Shown here piece by piece: positions 35,037 through 44,598 of a stretch of 64,000 bases of DNA. The stretch is from assembly GCA_037178975.1 (NCBI GenBank), contig JASJZH010000005.1, positions 248,001 through 312,000 on the forward strand, read 5' to 3'. The notes beneath the pieces are model-generated. The model saw only the letters and a program-made list of their open reading frames with translations. It was not told where the DNA came from and made no database searches. A program made the translations under genes and the position numbers. Source of the DNA: Oscheius tipulae (taxonomy: Eukaryota > Nematoda > Chromadorea > Rhabditida > Rhabditidae). Numbering within the stretch: position 1 is the first letter of the stretch; each line of letters opens with the position of its first letter.

Positions 35037-36475
35037 ATGTTTCTGCTCTTGCCAATGCCCCTCCTAATCTTCGACTCTTCCAGTGAAAACGGTGAGTATT
35101 ACATCGAGCGTCGTGGCCGAAAACCCGGCAAATTCGGGGCACGAGGTGGTCGTGGAGGAGCCCAAGCCGGCCGAATTCTTCAGCGCCGCACATCGGCTCG
35201 AACTTCGGCCAAAAGAGGCGTCTATGTCAATTCTGATGGGTGAGTCGAGCTGAAGGCAAAGAACCAATGGAATCAGGAATAAGCTGGAGGAAATCTACGA
35301 GCGGTACGCAAATCGACGTAACATAATCTTCAAGGCTAACTGCCCATCCAAGGCTCCGAAAGGACGAGCTTCTGTCCGATTTGTGGAGCAGGTCCGGTAC
35401 AAAGTGAGCTTAAAAATACGTACCAGAAATAGCTGAAGATTTCTAGAATATCAGATACAAGACTGGAGATATTGTGGCCGTTACGGACAAGGAGGACGGT
35501 CTGCAATATTTCGGACAGATCCGGGGACTTATTGTGGATCCTATGATGAACATGTTCGCAGCTCTTACGTGGTGAGTAGAATTGAGTTTTCTATGTTGTG
35601 TTGTGTTTAAAAATAAGATTTACGGCACTGAGGATCCGTACCCGAGTCTCTTGGATCCGTATATAAATCTACTCAAAAAAAAAATGAAAAAATGACCATA
35701 AATATGATATAATTGCAAGTTGTGCGTCTGCTGAAGCCTGGGTTACTATAAGTTCATCGCTGGACCTTTTTCAGCCGTCCGTTAGATAATTCGCTCACTA
35801 CCGCTCTTCGTTGGAAATGGACTATATGCTGTTTTTTGCACTAAAATGAAGGCTAAAAAACGCCGAAGGAGGATCCGAGTCTGAGACTCTTGGATCGGCA
35901 ATCGGAACTCTTACCGACTGAGCTAGGGGGTAAAGGCTTACCCTAATTTTGAGGATATTTGGGCTTTGACTACATGTTGAATACGGTGTAAAGTATTTAT
36001 CTCTTTCTGTCCCCGTCTTATCTTCTCCCTGTCTGTATGTATGAGTAACAGCGAACCAGGTAAGAGAAAGGTAAAGCGGTACAGAGAGAATGAGTCTGAG
36101 AGAATGTTAAACCTTTTTAAACATGTATTTCAAGGTTGATCCCAAGAAAATCAGCTGTCGATCCACACAGCTTCGATCCTGAACACTTTGCCCACGGTCT
36201 AGTCGACGCGACCAATCATCCCATCCAGGTACCATCTCTAGATTTTGTAACAAGACCCCTATCAGATTTGTGAATGGGTATCCAGTAGACCGGCTCTCCC
36301 ACCCTACCAGAAGCTATGGACGGCTAGACGAGCAGCAGCCTCTTGCAGTCGGGCCAACGCGGAGAATAGATGGAAAGAACTGCTGACAGTGGCCAATCAG
36401 GAACTGCTGAAGGCGGACGAGAGACCGCTGATTGATCTCGTGGTGACGAAGAATTTGGAGGCTGAACGAATTTGA
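35037..36475 (+). CDS. GATAD1: GATAD1-like chromatin protein lacking the GATA zinc finger (252 aa)
   Basis: Five exons: 35037-35239, 35277-35403, 35447-35571, 36135-36228 and 36266-36475. The diagnostic part is YKNIRYKTGDIVAVTDKEDG followed by YFGQIRGLIVD and FAALTWLIPR, which matches GATAD1 (YYQIGDVVSVIDEQDG, YYAQIRGFIQD, SAALTWLIP). A basic, Arg/Gly-rich segment precedes it. GATAD1 is a histone-H3K4me3-associated cofactor of KDM5-type complexes; a chromatin role here is inferred. The human protein (269 aa) starts with a CxxC GATA finger. None is visible in this ORF or upstream, so the finger is absent or in an exon I missed. The start at 35037 is the least certain part, since an acceptor-like ctcttccag ends at 35083. 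Intron 3 holds a tRNA-like relic. Confidence 0.85.
35868..35930 (-). repeat. tRNA-like relic in GATAD1-like gene intron 3
   Basis: On the minus strand CTAGCTCAGTCGGTAAGAGT is a strong D-arm/A-box match, and the T arm (ctcagactcggatcc) is degraded. Antisense to the host gene. Confidence 0.4.
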
Positions 36476-36669
36476 CTTTTGATCTCATTATTGTTTGACT
36501 AATGTATAAATCCCCTTTCCTTTGCGAGCCTAACGCCAAAAAAAAAACGCAGCTTTTGAATCATGAAAAGCTGCTAACAATCTGTACCGAGCTGTCACGC
36601 TTTGAACAACTAGAAAAATCTGTTTAGTTACTGTATCAACTCTCAAACAGCACATAATCGCGAAGAGCT

Positions 36670-36981
36670 TCATTTATTTGTCACTGCATTCTCCTGCTTT
36701 CGTAGGCTGAGTTCCTCTGAAAATGGGAAACATGACTCTCTGTCTCTCTGACTCTCTCTCCTATTGTCTCGGACAGTCTCTCACTCTTTCTGTCACTCTA
36801 TCTCTCTGTCCCTCTGTCTCTCTGCCCTTCTATCTATCTGTCTGGTTGTCTTTATATCTCTTTAATCAGTCGACTTACCTTGTCTAAGAAGCTGTTTCTC
36901 TTGTCCAAGCGGCCCAAGTCCTAACTCGAACTGTCCTAAGACGACAGCGAGTAGACAGAATAACAGGATCCACAGTTTCAT
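36670..36981 (-). CDS. Tiny secreted peptide (49 aa)
   Basis: Two minus-strand exons, 36879-36981 and 36670-36716, in matching phase. The intron (36717-36878) is a GAGACA-type tract. MKLWILLFCLLAVVLG is a clear signal peptide. The mature part of about 33 residues is Gln/Glu/Leu-rich without cysteines (GLGPLGQEKQLLRQEE). A TATAAAAG box lies about 35 nt upstream. It is divergent from the next gene with a 275-bp shared promoter. A neuropeptide or defence role is possible but cannot be shown. Confidence 0.72.
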
Positions 36982-37012
36982 GTTGTTGTTCAACAAGACA
37001 CTCTTTCTTCTG

Positions 37013-37022
37013 CCCTTTTATA
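37013..37022 (-). promoter_or_regulatory. TATA box of the 49-aa peptide gene
   Basis: On the minus strand GTATAAAAGG lies about 35 nt before the ATG at 36981, a canonical position for a gene with a very short 5' leader. Confidence 0.6.
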
Positions 37023-37216
37023 CATAGACAGTGTCGACCATTGTTGTGATTTTCGTCTCAAATCGAACTGGCCCCCTCTCCGTCAACAGTCTCTTTGATA
37101 AAGATCAACGTCGCAGTGTTTTCACTCCAACATTAGGGGGAAGGATAGGTATGAATCACTGTTTTGAGCCGGAAGTGAGAGCGGTCAGTTATTTCGTCGA
37201 AGACAAAAAATATTGG

Positions 37217-37223
37217 GTATAAA
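37217..37223 (+). promoter_or_regulatory. TATA box of the Gly/Asp/Arg-rich secreted protein gene
   Basis: TATAAAA ends one base before an upstream ATG (37224) and 34 nt before ATG 37257. The overlap argues that translation starts at 37257. Confidence 0.6.
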
Positions 37224-37256
37224 ATGCAAGAACGGTTAGATAGTATTATCCAGAAA

Positions 37257-37749
37257 ATGCTACTATTCACACTAGTCTCACTGTTCTGTATTGGACTGGC
37301 GGAACTTCCTGACCAAGACTCGTCATCAGATCGCATGAATGGGAGGGAGTTTAAGCGGTATGGAGACGGTGGTGAGTGTGAGAGACAGAGGAAATGTTTC
37401 AGGTATTGATCAGGACCGGGACAACCGATATCTTGTCCAGAATCAAGGCTTTGGCAGACAAGGAAGCTTCGACACGGACAGAGACAGTTTCCAAGGATCG
37501 GATCGTTTTCAAGATCGAGATTACAATGGCGGTGGCTACAATGATGACTCTCTGTCTCCCAGAGACGATTACGGATCAAGACAAGGCTACAACGACCGCT
37601 TCCATCGTCCTTATGGAGGCTTCGGTGGCTTTGACGGGACAAGAAGACACCACCGGAGAAGATTTTTCGGTCCTGGAGGTCCGGAACCCTTTGGATTCGG
37701 TCCAATGGGTCCTGCAATGCCAATGTTCAGATGGAGACGGTTCTTCTAG
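37257..37749 (+). CDS. Secreted Gly/Asp/Arg/Phe-rich low-complexity protein (153 aa)
   Basis: Two exons, 37257-37371 and 37403-37749, separated by a 31-nt intron (gtgagtgtg...tttcag). MLLFTLVSLFCIGLAELP is a signal peptide. The mature protein is rich in Asp-Arg repeats (FDTDRDSFQGSDRFQDRDYN), then Gly and Phe, with a dibasic run (RRHHRRRFFG) and a C-terminal MFRWRRFF. Dibasic sites could release small Phe-rich amidated or antimicrobial-like peptides; this is inference. Its stop is only 17 bp from the stop of the convergent minus-strand gene. The upstream in-frame ATG at 37224 overlaps the TATA box. Confidence 0.75.
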
Positions 37750-37766
37750 AAAATGAAGCTTCTTTA

Positions 37767-38188
37767 TTAGATATCCAAGAATTCCAATTCAATTTCCTGC
37801 TCGTAGCCATCATGTACTTCCCCGTTCTTCATTTCCGCATAGTCATCGTGGGTATCGTCTACGCTGCAAATGGCAAAGAATAGGAAGAGTACGAGAGCGA
37901 CAATCGCAATGAAGAGGGCTCTGCAATTGGTTTGAAGACTCTTCATCTCTGCCTTTTTGTCCCTCTGGCTCACTCTGTCTTTTTGTTTCTCTGTCTCTCT
38001 TTCTCTCTGTGGCTCTCTGTCATTGTGTACCTGTTTCACTCTGTCTCTCTGTTTCTGCTCCCAAAAAATACTCACAGTGGCAATTGAGGATTCCGGATGA
38101 GGACGTCCTTCAGATATGTACCATTGCCATCGAGGCTGCCGTCAGCAGTGTCAAAGTAGAGGTTCTCGAGCACATGGGCTCGGGGCAT
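37767..38188 (-). CDS. Small single-pass membrane protein (88 aa)
   Basis: Two minus-strand exons, 38076-38188 and 37767-37920, phase 2 junction. The intron between is a GAGACA-type tract. The N-terminal half is soluble (MPRAHVLENLYFDTADG). One hydrophobic helix follows (ALFIAIVALVLFLFFAIC), and the tail is acidic (YEQEIELEFLDI). An acceptor-like gttctccag ends 18 nt upstream of the ATG, consistent with trans-splicing. There is no signal peptide, so the N-terminus could face either side. Family unknown. Confidence 0.65.
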
Positions 38189-38359
38189 TCCCGTGTTCAC
38201 TGCTGGCTGGAGAACAAAAGGAGGAAGATAATCTCTCTAGGGGGCTAATCTCTCAGTTGCCCTGGGTGATGGGTACAATTTACAATTTTTGTGAAGCACA
38301 GAGAAGAAGGTGATTGATATTTATTGAAATATGTGTACAAGAGGATCGAACAGAAGAGA

Positions 38360-38691
38360 CTACTTCCCGTAATAAACACCGTAGCCATAGGGACTGTAGC
38401 CACCCTGGAAAGTTGGATATAAGACAGAAAGTCAGAGAAGGTCAGAGAGACAGAGAACTCACATATCCACCGTAACCTCCATAAGATCCACCATAGTTGT
38501 TGTATCCTCCTCCATTCATATAAGCCCCAGTCTGTTCTCCATCAACAAAGGCTTGTTCAATTGCTCGAACTTCTGAAAAAATCCAGGCTATTTTGGTTAA
38601 AACTTCCTGCTATGCCTCCAGGAGCTACCCATCCTTGACAGAAGACGGCTGCTGGAAGAAGAACAAGAACAAGGAGTGACAAACAATTCAT
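38360..38691 (-). CDS. Secreted Gly/Tyr-rich peptide precursor, NLP/CNC-like (80 aa)
   Basis: Three minus-strand exons: 38604-38691, 38463-38572 and 38360-38404. The first intron is 31 nt. MNCLSLLVLVLLPAAVFC is a signal peptide. The mature part ends in repeated Gly-Tyr motifs (NNYGGSYGGYGGYGGYSPYG). This resembles the nematode YGGY-type neuropeptide-like and caenacin antimicrobial peptides induced in epidermis by infection or wounding. That similarity is compositional, so a cuticle glycine-rich protein is also possible. A TATA box lies about 40 nt upstream. Confidence 0.78.
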
Positions 38692-39046
38692 AGCAGCTGA
38701 TCGTCATCTGTCCATCTTCTGGTTCATTTATAGGGACAGTGTAAGCAAAGTCCAAAATGTGGCGGATGTTTCCGACACATCATGAGGGCTGTGTAACACT
38801 TTTTGTGACGGGTCATATATAGAATTTGTAATGCTGGTCATTGTGTCGGACTGGAAGGACAGAGAAATAGAGGGAGAGAGAGGGAAAGAGTGCCAGAGAT
38901 CCCACCATTTTTTTGCATAAAAATTCTCAAAGATTCTGATCTGTGAGATTATTTCCGCACCTTCAGCTTTCTGAAAAAAGTTTATACGCTTGAATAAAGG
39001 TAGCTAATATTGTGACAGGGTTGTCTCTATTCAGTTTGCTGCAGCA
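38692..39046. other. Divergent promoter region
   Basis: About 355 bp between the Gly/Tyr peptide gene (-) and the first chemoreceptor (+). Includes the TATA box above and a short GAGA tract at 38865-38890. No other feature. Confidence 0.45.
38726..38734 (-). promoter_or_regulatory. TATA box of the Gly/Tyr-rich peptide gene
   Basis: On the minus strand CTATAAATG lies about 40 nt before the ATG at 38691. Confidence 0.55.
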
Positions 39047-40178
39047 ATGAGGCTCGGCTTCATCATTCCGCAATGCTATGCTTTAATCTCAGTTTTTGTC
39101 TACATCGTGGTCTGTGGAGTGATATTGACCAAGTCAGCTGTTTTCTACTCGTCTTACTACAAACTGTTTCTTGTTTCAGCTGCAGTGGTAAGAGCGTGAG
39201 ACTGAGAGAAAGGGAGACCAGAAGACAGAGGGACAGAGAGGTAAAAGATAGAGACAGAATAACAGAGAGATAGAGAGACAAAGAGACCGAGAGAGTACAT
39301 CTTTCAGAACATCATGACCTACTGTAACTCTCTGCTCCTTGTCCGATACCCAGGCAACTCTTGTAAAGGATGCTTCCTGTCCGGCATATACGAGCAAGGT
39401 TACTTCTTTGGCCTCGAATACCTCGTCATGGGAATACAGTACTTCGGTTTCGTCCAGTTCTCTCTCAGCACGGCTGCTTCCTTCAACAGACTCACAGCCG
39501 TCGTCTATCCTCTCAGATATGGGAAAATTTGGAAACAGATCTTGATTCCGCTTGTAATTTTTCTCATCGTCGGACCCGTTTTTCTGACCTACTATCCGCT
39601 CTTTGCCAGGGCCTACTTCCTCTATGTGCCCGATGGAGACTACTACATGACCAAAAGTACCACTGTAGGATTGATCCTTTTTCAGAAAACAGAGATTTGA
39701 TTCCAGACAGCCCCGCTGACTACTGGAGCAATCTTTCAAGGAATCTGTACATTGATTAATCTGGTCCTGAATCTGGTAACTATTGGTATTCTACTGAAGG
39801 TAAGGTTTTTCTTACTTGTTACCTCTTCTTGTCGCTCTGTCCGTTCTTGTGCGCTCTCCAAATTTCAGATTCCAGAAGAAGTCCCTGACCTCTTCGAAAA
39901 AGAACATGATAGAAGTCCGACTCCTCATCCACAGTCTCGTCAATTTTGTGGCAGAACTTTTCGCTACGATTCTCGTCATTCTTCTGTGCCTCACACCGGC
40001 TACCTCTCCATTTTGGTCTGATGTTCTTAGTCTGATTCCCTACTGCTCCGATGCACTCACCTTCCTCTCCCCGTACATATTGATCTTTTGTAGTAATGAG
40101 CTGAGAAGAATCCTCTTTTCGCAGAAGCCAAAAACGACACCTGTCATTTCTGTCACTAACAGTGGTTATACCAAGTAA
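39047..40178 (+). CDS. Serpentine 7TM chemoreceptor, Srg/Srv type, tandem copy 1 (297 aa)
   Basis: Four exons, 39047-39187, 39308-39664, 39707-39799 and 39876-40178. Hydrophobic segments predict seven helices. STAASFNRLTAVVYPLRYGKIW at the end of TM3 is the family's equivalent of the DRY region (N-R-x-T-A-V-x-x-P...Y-x-K-I-W). TM7 (TFLSPYILIFCSNELRR) ends in a basic tail. Nematode receptors of this superfamily act in ciliated sensory neurons. An acceptor-like tgctgcag ends 2 nt before the ATG. The last acceptor has a competing upstream tttcag at 39863-39868 that would shift frame; the chosen site gives KKSLTS, matching copy 2. Copy 2 starts about 240 bp downstream with the same exon lengths except the last. 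Confidence 0.9.
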
Positions 40179-40419
40179 AGATTGTTGTTTGAATGGCTGT
40201 CTCTCTATCTCTTCCGAAATGAATTTCTGCCGTTTTTTGTCGACGTTTGCAGTATTATGATAATCATCCAAGAGCTGAAAACCTACAGTTCTTGTTTACT
40301 AGTACTCTCTCTCTCTCTCTCTCTCTCTCACCCACACGTTCAGTTTCCTGAAATTAACACGTCAAGCATTAAAGGTTGAGAAATCAACGACAGGGTGGTC
40401 TATTCAGTTCACTTCAGCC

Positions 40420-42140
40420 ATGAGACTTGGCTTCATTATTCCGCAGTGCTATGCTCTAATTTCGGTTCTTGTCTACCTAGTGGTTTGTGGAGTTCTGTTG
40501 GTAAAGTCAGCAGTTTTCTCTTCGTCCTACTACAAACTGTTCCTTGTTTCGGCAGTTGTGGTAAGAGAGACAGAGAGACAGTACATCTTCCAGAACATTT
40601 TAACATACTTCAACTCTCTCCTTCTTGTCAGATATCCCGGAGAAGCCTGCAAGAAATGCTTCATGTCCGCTTTTTACGGGCAAGGCCACGTGTTTGGTCT
40701 TGAGTATCTTCTCATGGGAATACAGTACTTCGGTTTCGTCCAGTACTCACTGAGCACGGCTGCCTCTTTCAACCGACTCACCGCCGTCGTCTATCCTCTC
40801 AGATATGGGAAAATTTGGAAAAAGATATTGATTCCGTTGGTTGCCTCTCTCATCTTAGGACCAATCTTCCTGACATATCAACCCCTCTTCGCTAGCGCCT
40901 ACTTTGTGTATATGCCGGAGGGAGACTACTATTTGATCACGTCTAACTCTGTAAGAGGACCGAATTCTACAGACAGTCATTTTAGACAGCCCAGCTGACT
41001 ACAGGAGCAATCTTTCAAGGTACCTGTACCCTCATCAACCTGGTACTGAGTCTGATGACCATTGGGATTCTACTGAAGGTAGGATTTTTCTGAGCCTGTC
41101 ACTCTGTCATCCGACATCTCTCTACTACTAAAGCTCAATGGTGTCTGTCCGTTTGTCTGTCACTACCAAACGAAAGCGAGACACTCACACTGTCAGTGAT
41201 CATTTTGTAACTTGAACTGTCCTGAATTGTCTTGTCATTTCTGATCTGAGATAATGCTTGACAGAACAGACTACAAACATTGTCAAGTACTATTCCAGAA
41301 TAGAGTTTGCATGTGTCTTTTGCCAATTGTAAAGGTAGAATTGAGAGTTTAGTTGGCAAGTCAGTTGAGACTAGTAGATAGGCACGATGCTGTTGCTCAA
41401 TTTGTGGTTGCTCAACGGCGAGGTTGGAAAAGAGAACAGGTTAAGTTTACACATAACAACTAGCTGCTGTTAGTGTTGCATGTATCACATAAGTACCGTC
41501 AATTCTTAACACTTCATCCTCCACACTCTCATTCATTCCTGACTGCTATTCGATCATGCTCTGGAGTTGAACCCAGCCTAATCAGAAGAGCTCTGTGTCT
41601 GAACTTCTGTCAGCAGTTCTTGCCTGTTGAACGAGTTTTCTCCGAACTCAGCTGGGAACAGGAAAAGGGCATTAATGTGTCAACCGTACCCTTGTTCTCA
41701 AGTCTCATAGCATTTGGATTTTCACTTGTTCGACCACAATTGCGGTAACTACTGTACAAGCCTTTGAACCCCAAGCTCTCTGTCTCTCACACTCTCTATC
41801 CTCGTTATCTATTCTAATTTCTATCCTGATATTTTTTCAGAAAAAATCCCTCACTTCTCCAAAGAAGAACATGGCAGAAGTCCGACTCCTCATCCACAGT
41901 CTCATCAATTTTGTAGCAGAACTTTTCGCGACTATTCTCATCATAATTCTGTCGCTCACACCGACATCTTCACCTCTTTGGTTAGAGGTCTTCGTCTTTA
42001 TTCCATACTGTTCTGATGCATTGACCTTCCTCTCCCCATACATTCTCGTTGTTTGCAGTAGTGAGCTGAGAAGGAGCCTCTTTTTTAGAAAGTCACAAAG
42101 TACACCTGTTATCTCCGTTACTATAAGTGGTCATACTTAA
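40420..42140 (+). CDS. Serpentine 7TM chemoreceptor, Srg/Srv type, tandem copy 2 (296 aa)
   Basis: Four exons, 40420-40560, 40594-40950, 40986-41078 and 41841-42140. Exons 1-3 have the same lengths as copy 1 (141, 357, 93) and the protein is very similar throughout (LTAVVYPLRYGKIWKKILIP, TFLSPYILVVCSSELRR). The first intron is 33 nt, has no stop codon and keeps the frame, so retention would add 11 residues. The third intron (762 nt) is far longer than in copy 1 (76 nt). An acceptor-like cacttcag ends 2 nt before the ATG. A recent tandem duplication is clear; ligand unknown. Confidence 0.91.
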
Positions 42141-44598
42141 TAAAGTAAGCTATCCTGTCTCTGTCATTGTCCCCTTCCCTCTATCCAAAATTCAAGCCCA
42201 AGACTTTTGTTTTCTGCACACAGGGTCATTAATTCTCTCGCGGCATTAATGTCTTTTGGTCTATAGTGTTTTGACGCCTTTGATACCGCGGAGAGACACA
42301 CAAATTGACATCAGTGCGGCATTTTGGTGAAAAATGTACACTGGAAACAGACGTAGAAATGCTGTCAACTGTCCAGTTCTACACTGTTGTAGACAGACAG
42401 AGATGGAACAGTCCACTGTCAGAAGGAAAGATGCTCCTTCCTTTCCCCCAGTATTCAAACTCATCACATTGCTCAAAAACAAGAGCAACTTTTTGATCAA
42501 CACATTTATTGCTGTCTGATGATTATTCCGGTATACCCCATTGTTTACATAAATTTGCCCAGAGACGACGGGTTTGTCTGATTTGAAGATGGAGGGAAGT
42601 GTTTGACTTCGGTACAGAGATCCGGGTTCAAACTTTTCTTTTCGAAAATTAGATGTTCTACCAAATTTTAGATAACAGACTGAGACAAACAGTGGACAAA
42701 GAAAACTATCCTAAAAGTAACGATACTCACCTCGTCGTTCGTTCTTGATTGCTAGTTCTAGTTATCCATCCAACTTTCAAACAAGAACTTTAGAACGTCT
42801 GTAATTTAACTCTTTGCAAAAGTTTATCAAAATTTATTTTGAACGAGACTAACTTATCAAGCTCTCTGTGTCTTTGTCTATCTCTCTCTCTGTCTGTATT
42901 TCTGTATCTTTGTCTCTCTGCATCTCTTATTTGTTGTCCCTCTGTCTCTCTCTGTATTGAGCATCCTATTCCTATCAAATAGCCGCATTCGGAAACCGAT
43001 GAACAGAGGATAATAGATTGAGCCCAGATGTTCAACTGTTCGAAGAGTTCAAACAGCCCTGACCATTCGAGAGAGGGTTCTCCCCGCCGCAAATGGAGAG
43101 AGAAACTGTACTCGGTGCATTCTCTCCACGTCATGAGATCACCCAATGGGTTCAAGCCGGACCAGACCACCGCTTGATCAAAGAAGGATATTTTAGAGGC
43201 CTATGCCCTGAATCCCTTATGGAAGAGCTCGAATTCAAAGATTGATCTGAAATCTGATGCAGATGTTGCTCTAAATATGACAAAGTGTTTTCCACCAGGA
43301 TCAATGATATCATCAACAAAAAGTGACGTAGATAATTCTTGACCTCTGCCGACCGTTGGTCCCCTCCGGGGCCAGCAAGATGGATGGACAGGTCTTAACT
43401 CATATAAATGGCGGGAAATTACGACCGAATTTTCTTTTGTTAGCTGTAAGTACGGTAGGTTTCTTGGGGGCTTGGGTGCTTGAACAACTGGTTAGGATCT
43501 CTGTCACTCTCTGTCTTCCTGTCTCTCTGTCTTTGTGTCTCTGTCTCTCTCTCTCTCTCTCTCTGTCTCCGTCACAATCTTTCTGTCCCTACGTTCTTAT
43601 GCTTTTCTTTCAATTTTTCTCTTTGCAGCTTCCCCGAACAAAGTGTTTTTTCCCAAGACTATGTTTTCAAAACTTTTTTTCTTCTAAAATTATACTCTTT
43701 CAGCCTTGTCTTTAGTCTTTGCGCGTCGTTTTATGTCTTCTCTTGATCGTCCACAGGGAACCAGCGGAAGAGCAATGAAGTGATGCCACTTTTGGGCCAT
43801 TAACCCTTACGTCGACTGACCGAAACGAGTCTGACCGAAATGATTTCATACTGTTCTTTTCTCTCACGCGTCACTACATCTTTTTCCTAAAAAGGAGGAG
43901 GAAGCTACGGTTTTGAGAGGATGTGGAATTCTAAATAGATATTCAATGTATCCCATTTTAAAAGTGCAAAGCAGACGGTTCGGATGGGAACAACAAGCAG
44001 AACGACCCTGATCTCCAGTTACCGTATGAGTAAATGAAGAATGGTCATATGTCCCTCTGTCTCTGTGTCTTTCTGTCTCTCTGTTTCTGTCTCTCTATAT
44101 GTCTCTATGTCTCTGTCTACCTGTCTCTCTGATCTCAAACAAAGGTTCTAGTCTCAAAAGTTCATCAGGTCATAAAAGCAGATCAAGGTAAAAAAAAAGT
44201 CGAATACAGAATGGGCCTGTAAGCCTAATAACTCTTATAAACGACCGACCGCCCATCACTAATATGATTAGATTGCTCTGTCTTAATCGGGTTGACAACT
44301 TAGTTAACTTTGTTCTTGAAGGAGCTATTGTCTCTGTACACTTTCCAGAAAATCATATTTTGAAAAATAGGTATGCCCCGCCCCGAAAACATCTGCGCCT
44401 CTCCAGGTTCTGTATTCTTTCTCACTGCCTCTAGACTTCATTTACCCAAAAGAAGACTTTACAGCGGAATGAGAGACAGGGGAGACTATATGAACGCCCC
44501 TTTCGGTAGAGCAGAATCGCCTTCTTCTCTTCGTCTGGCAGTGTCTACTGTCCCAAGAGTTCTGTTCCTGACCACAAGAAGAAGAGAGAGAGCGTACA
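42141..44598. other. Intergenic upstream of the P-type ATPase pair
   Basis: About 2.5 kb. Pyrimidine tracts of the CTCTGT type at 42860-42950, 43500-43570 and 44050-44130. An open frame at 43093-43245 is listed separately. A fragment near 42620 (gatccgggttcaaactt) is B-box-like. No clear gene. Confidence 0.45.
43093..43245 (+). CDS. Possible small ORF or orphan exon (50 aa)
   Basis: The frame is open from a stop near 43056 to the TGA at 43243-43245 and reads like protein rather than repeat (SPRHEITQWVQAGPDHRLI, then GYFRGLCPESLMEELEF). No signal peptide, no partner exon and no family recognised. A minus-strand open frame overlaps it (42790-43170). Weak support. Confidence 0.2.
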   Translation: MERETVLGAFSPRHEITQWVQAGPDHRLIKEGYFRGLCPESLMEELEFKD

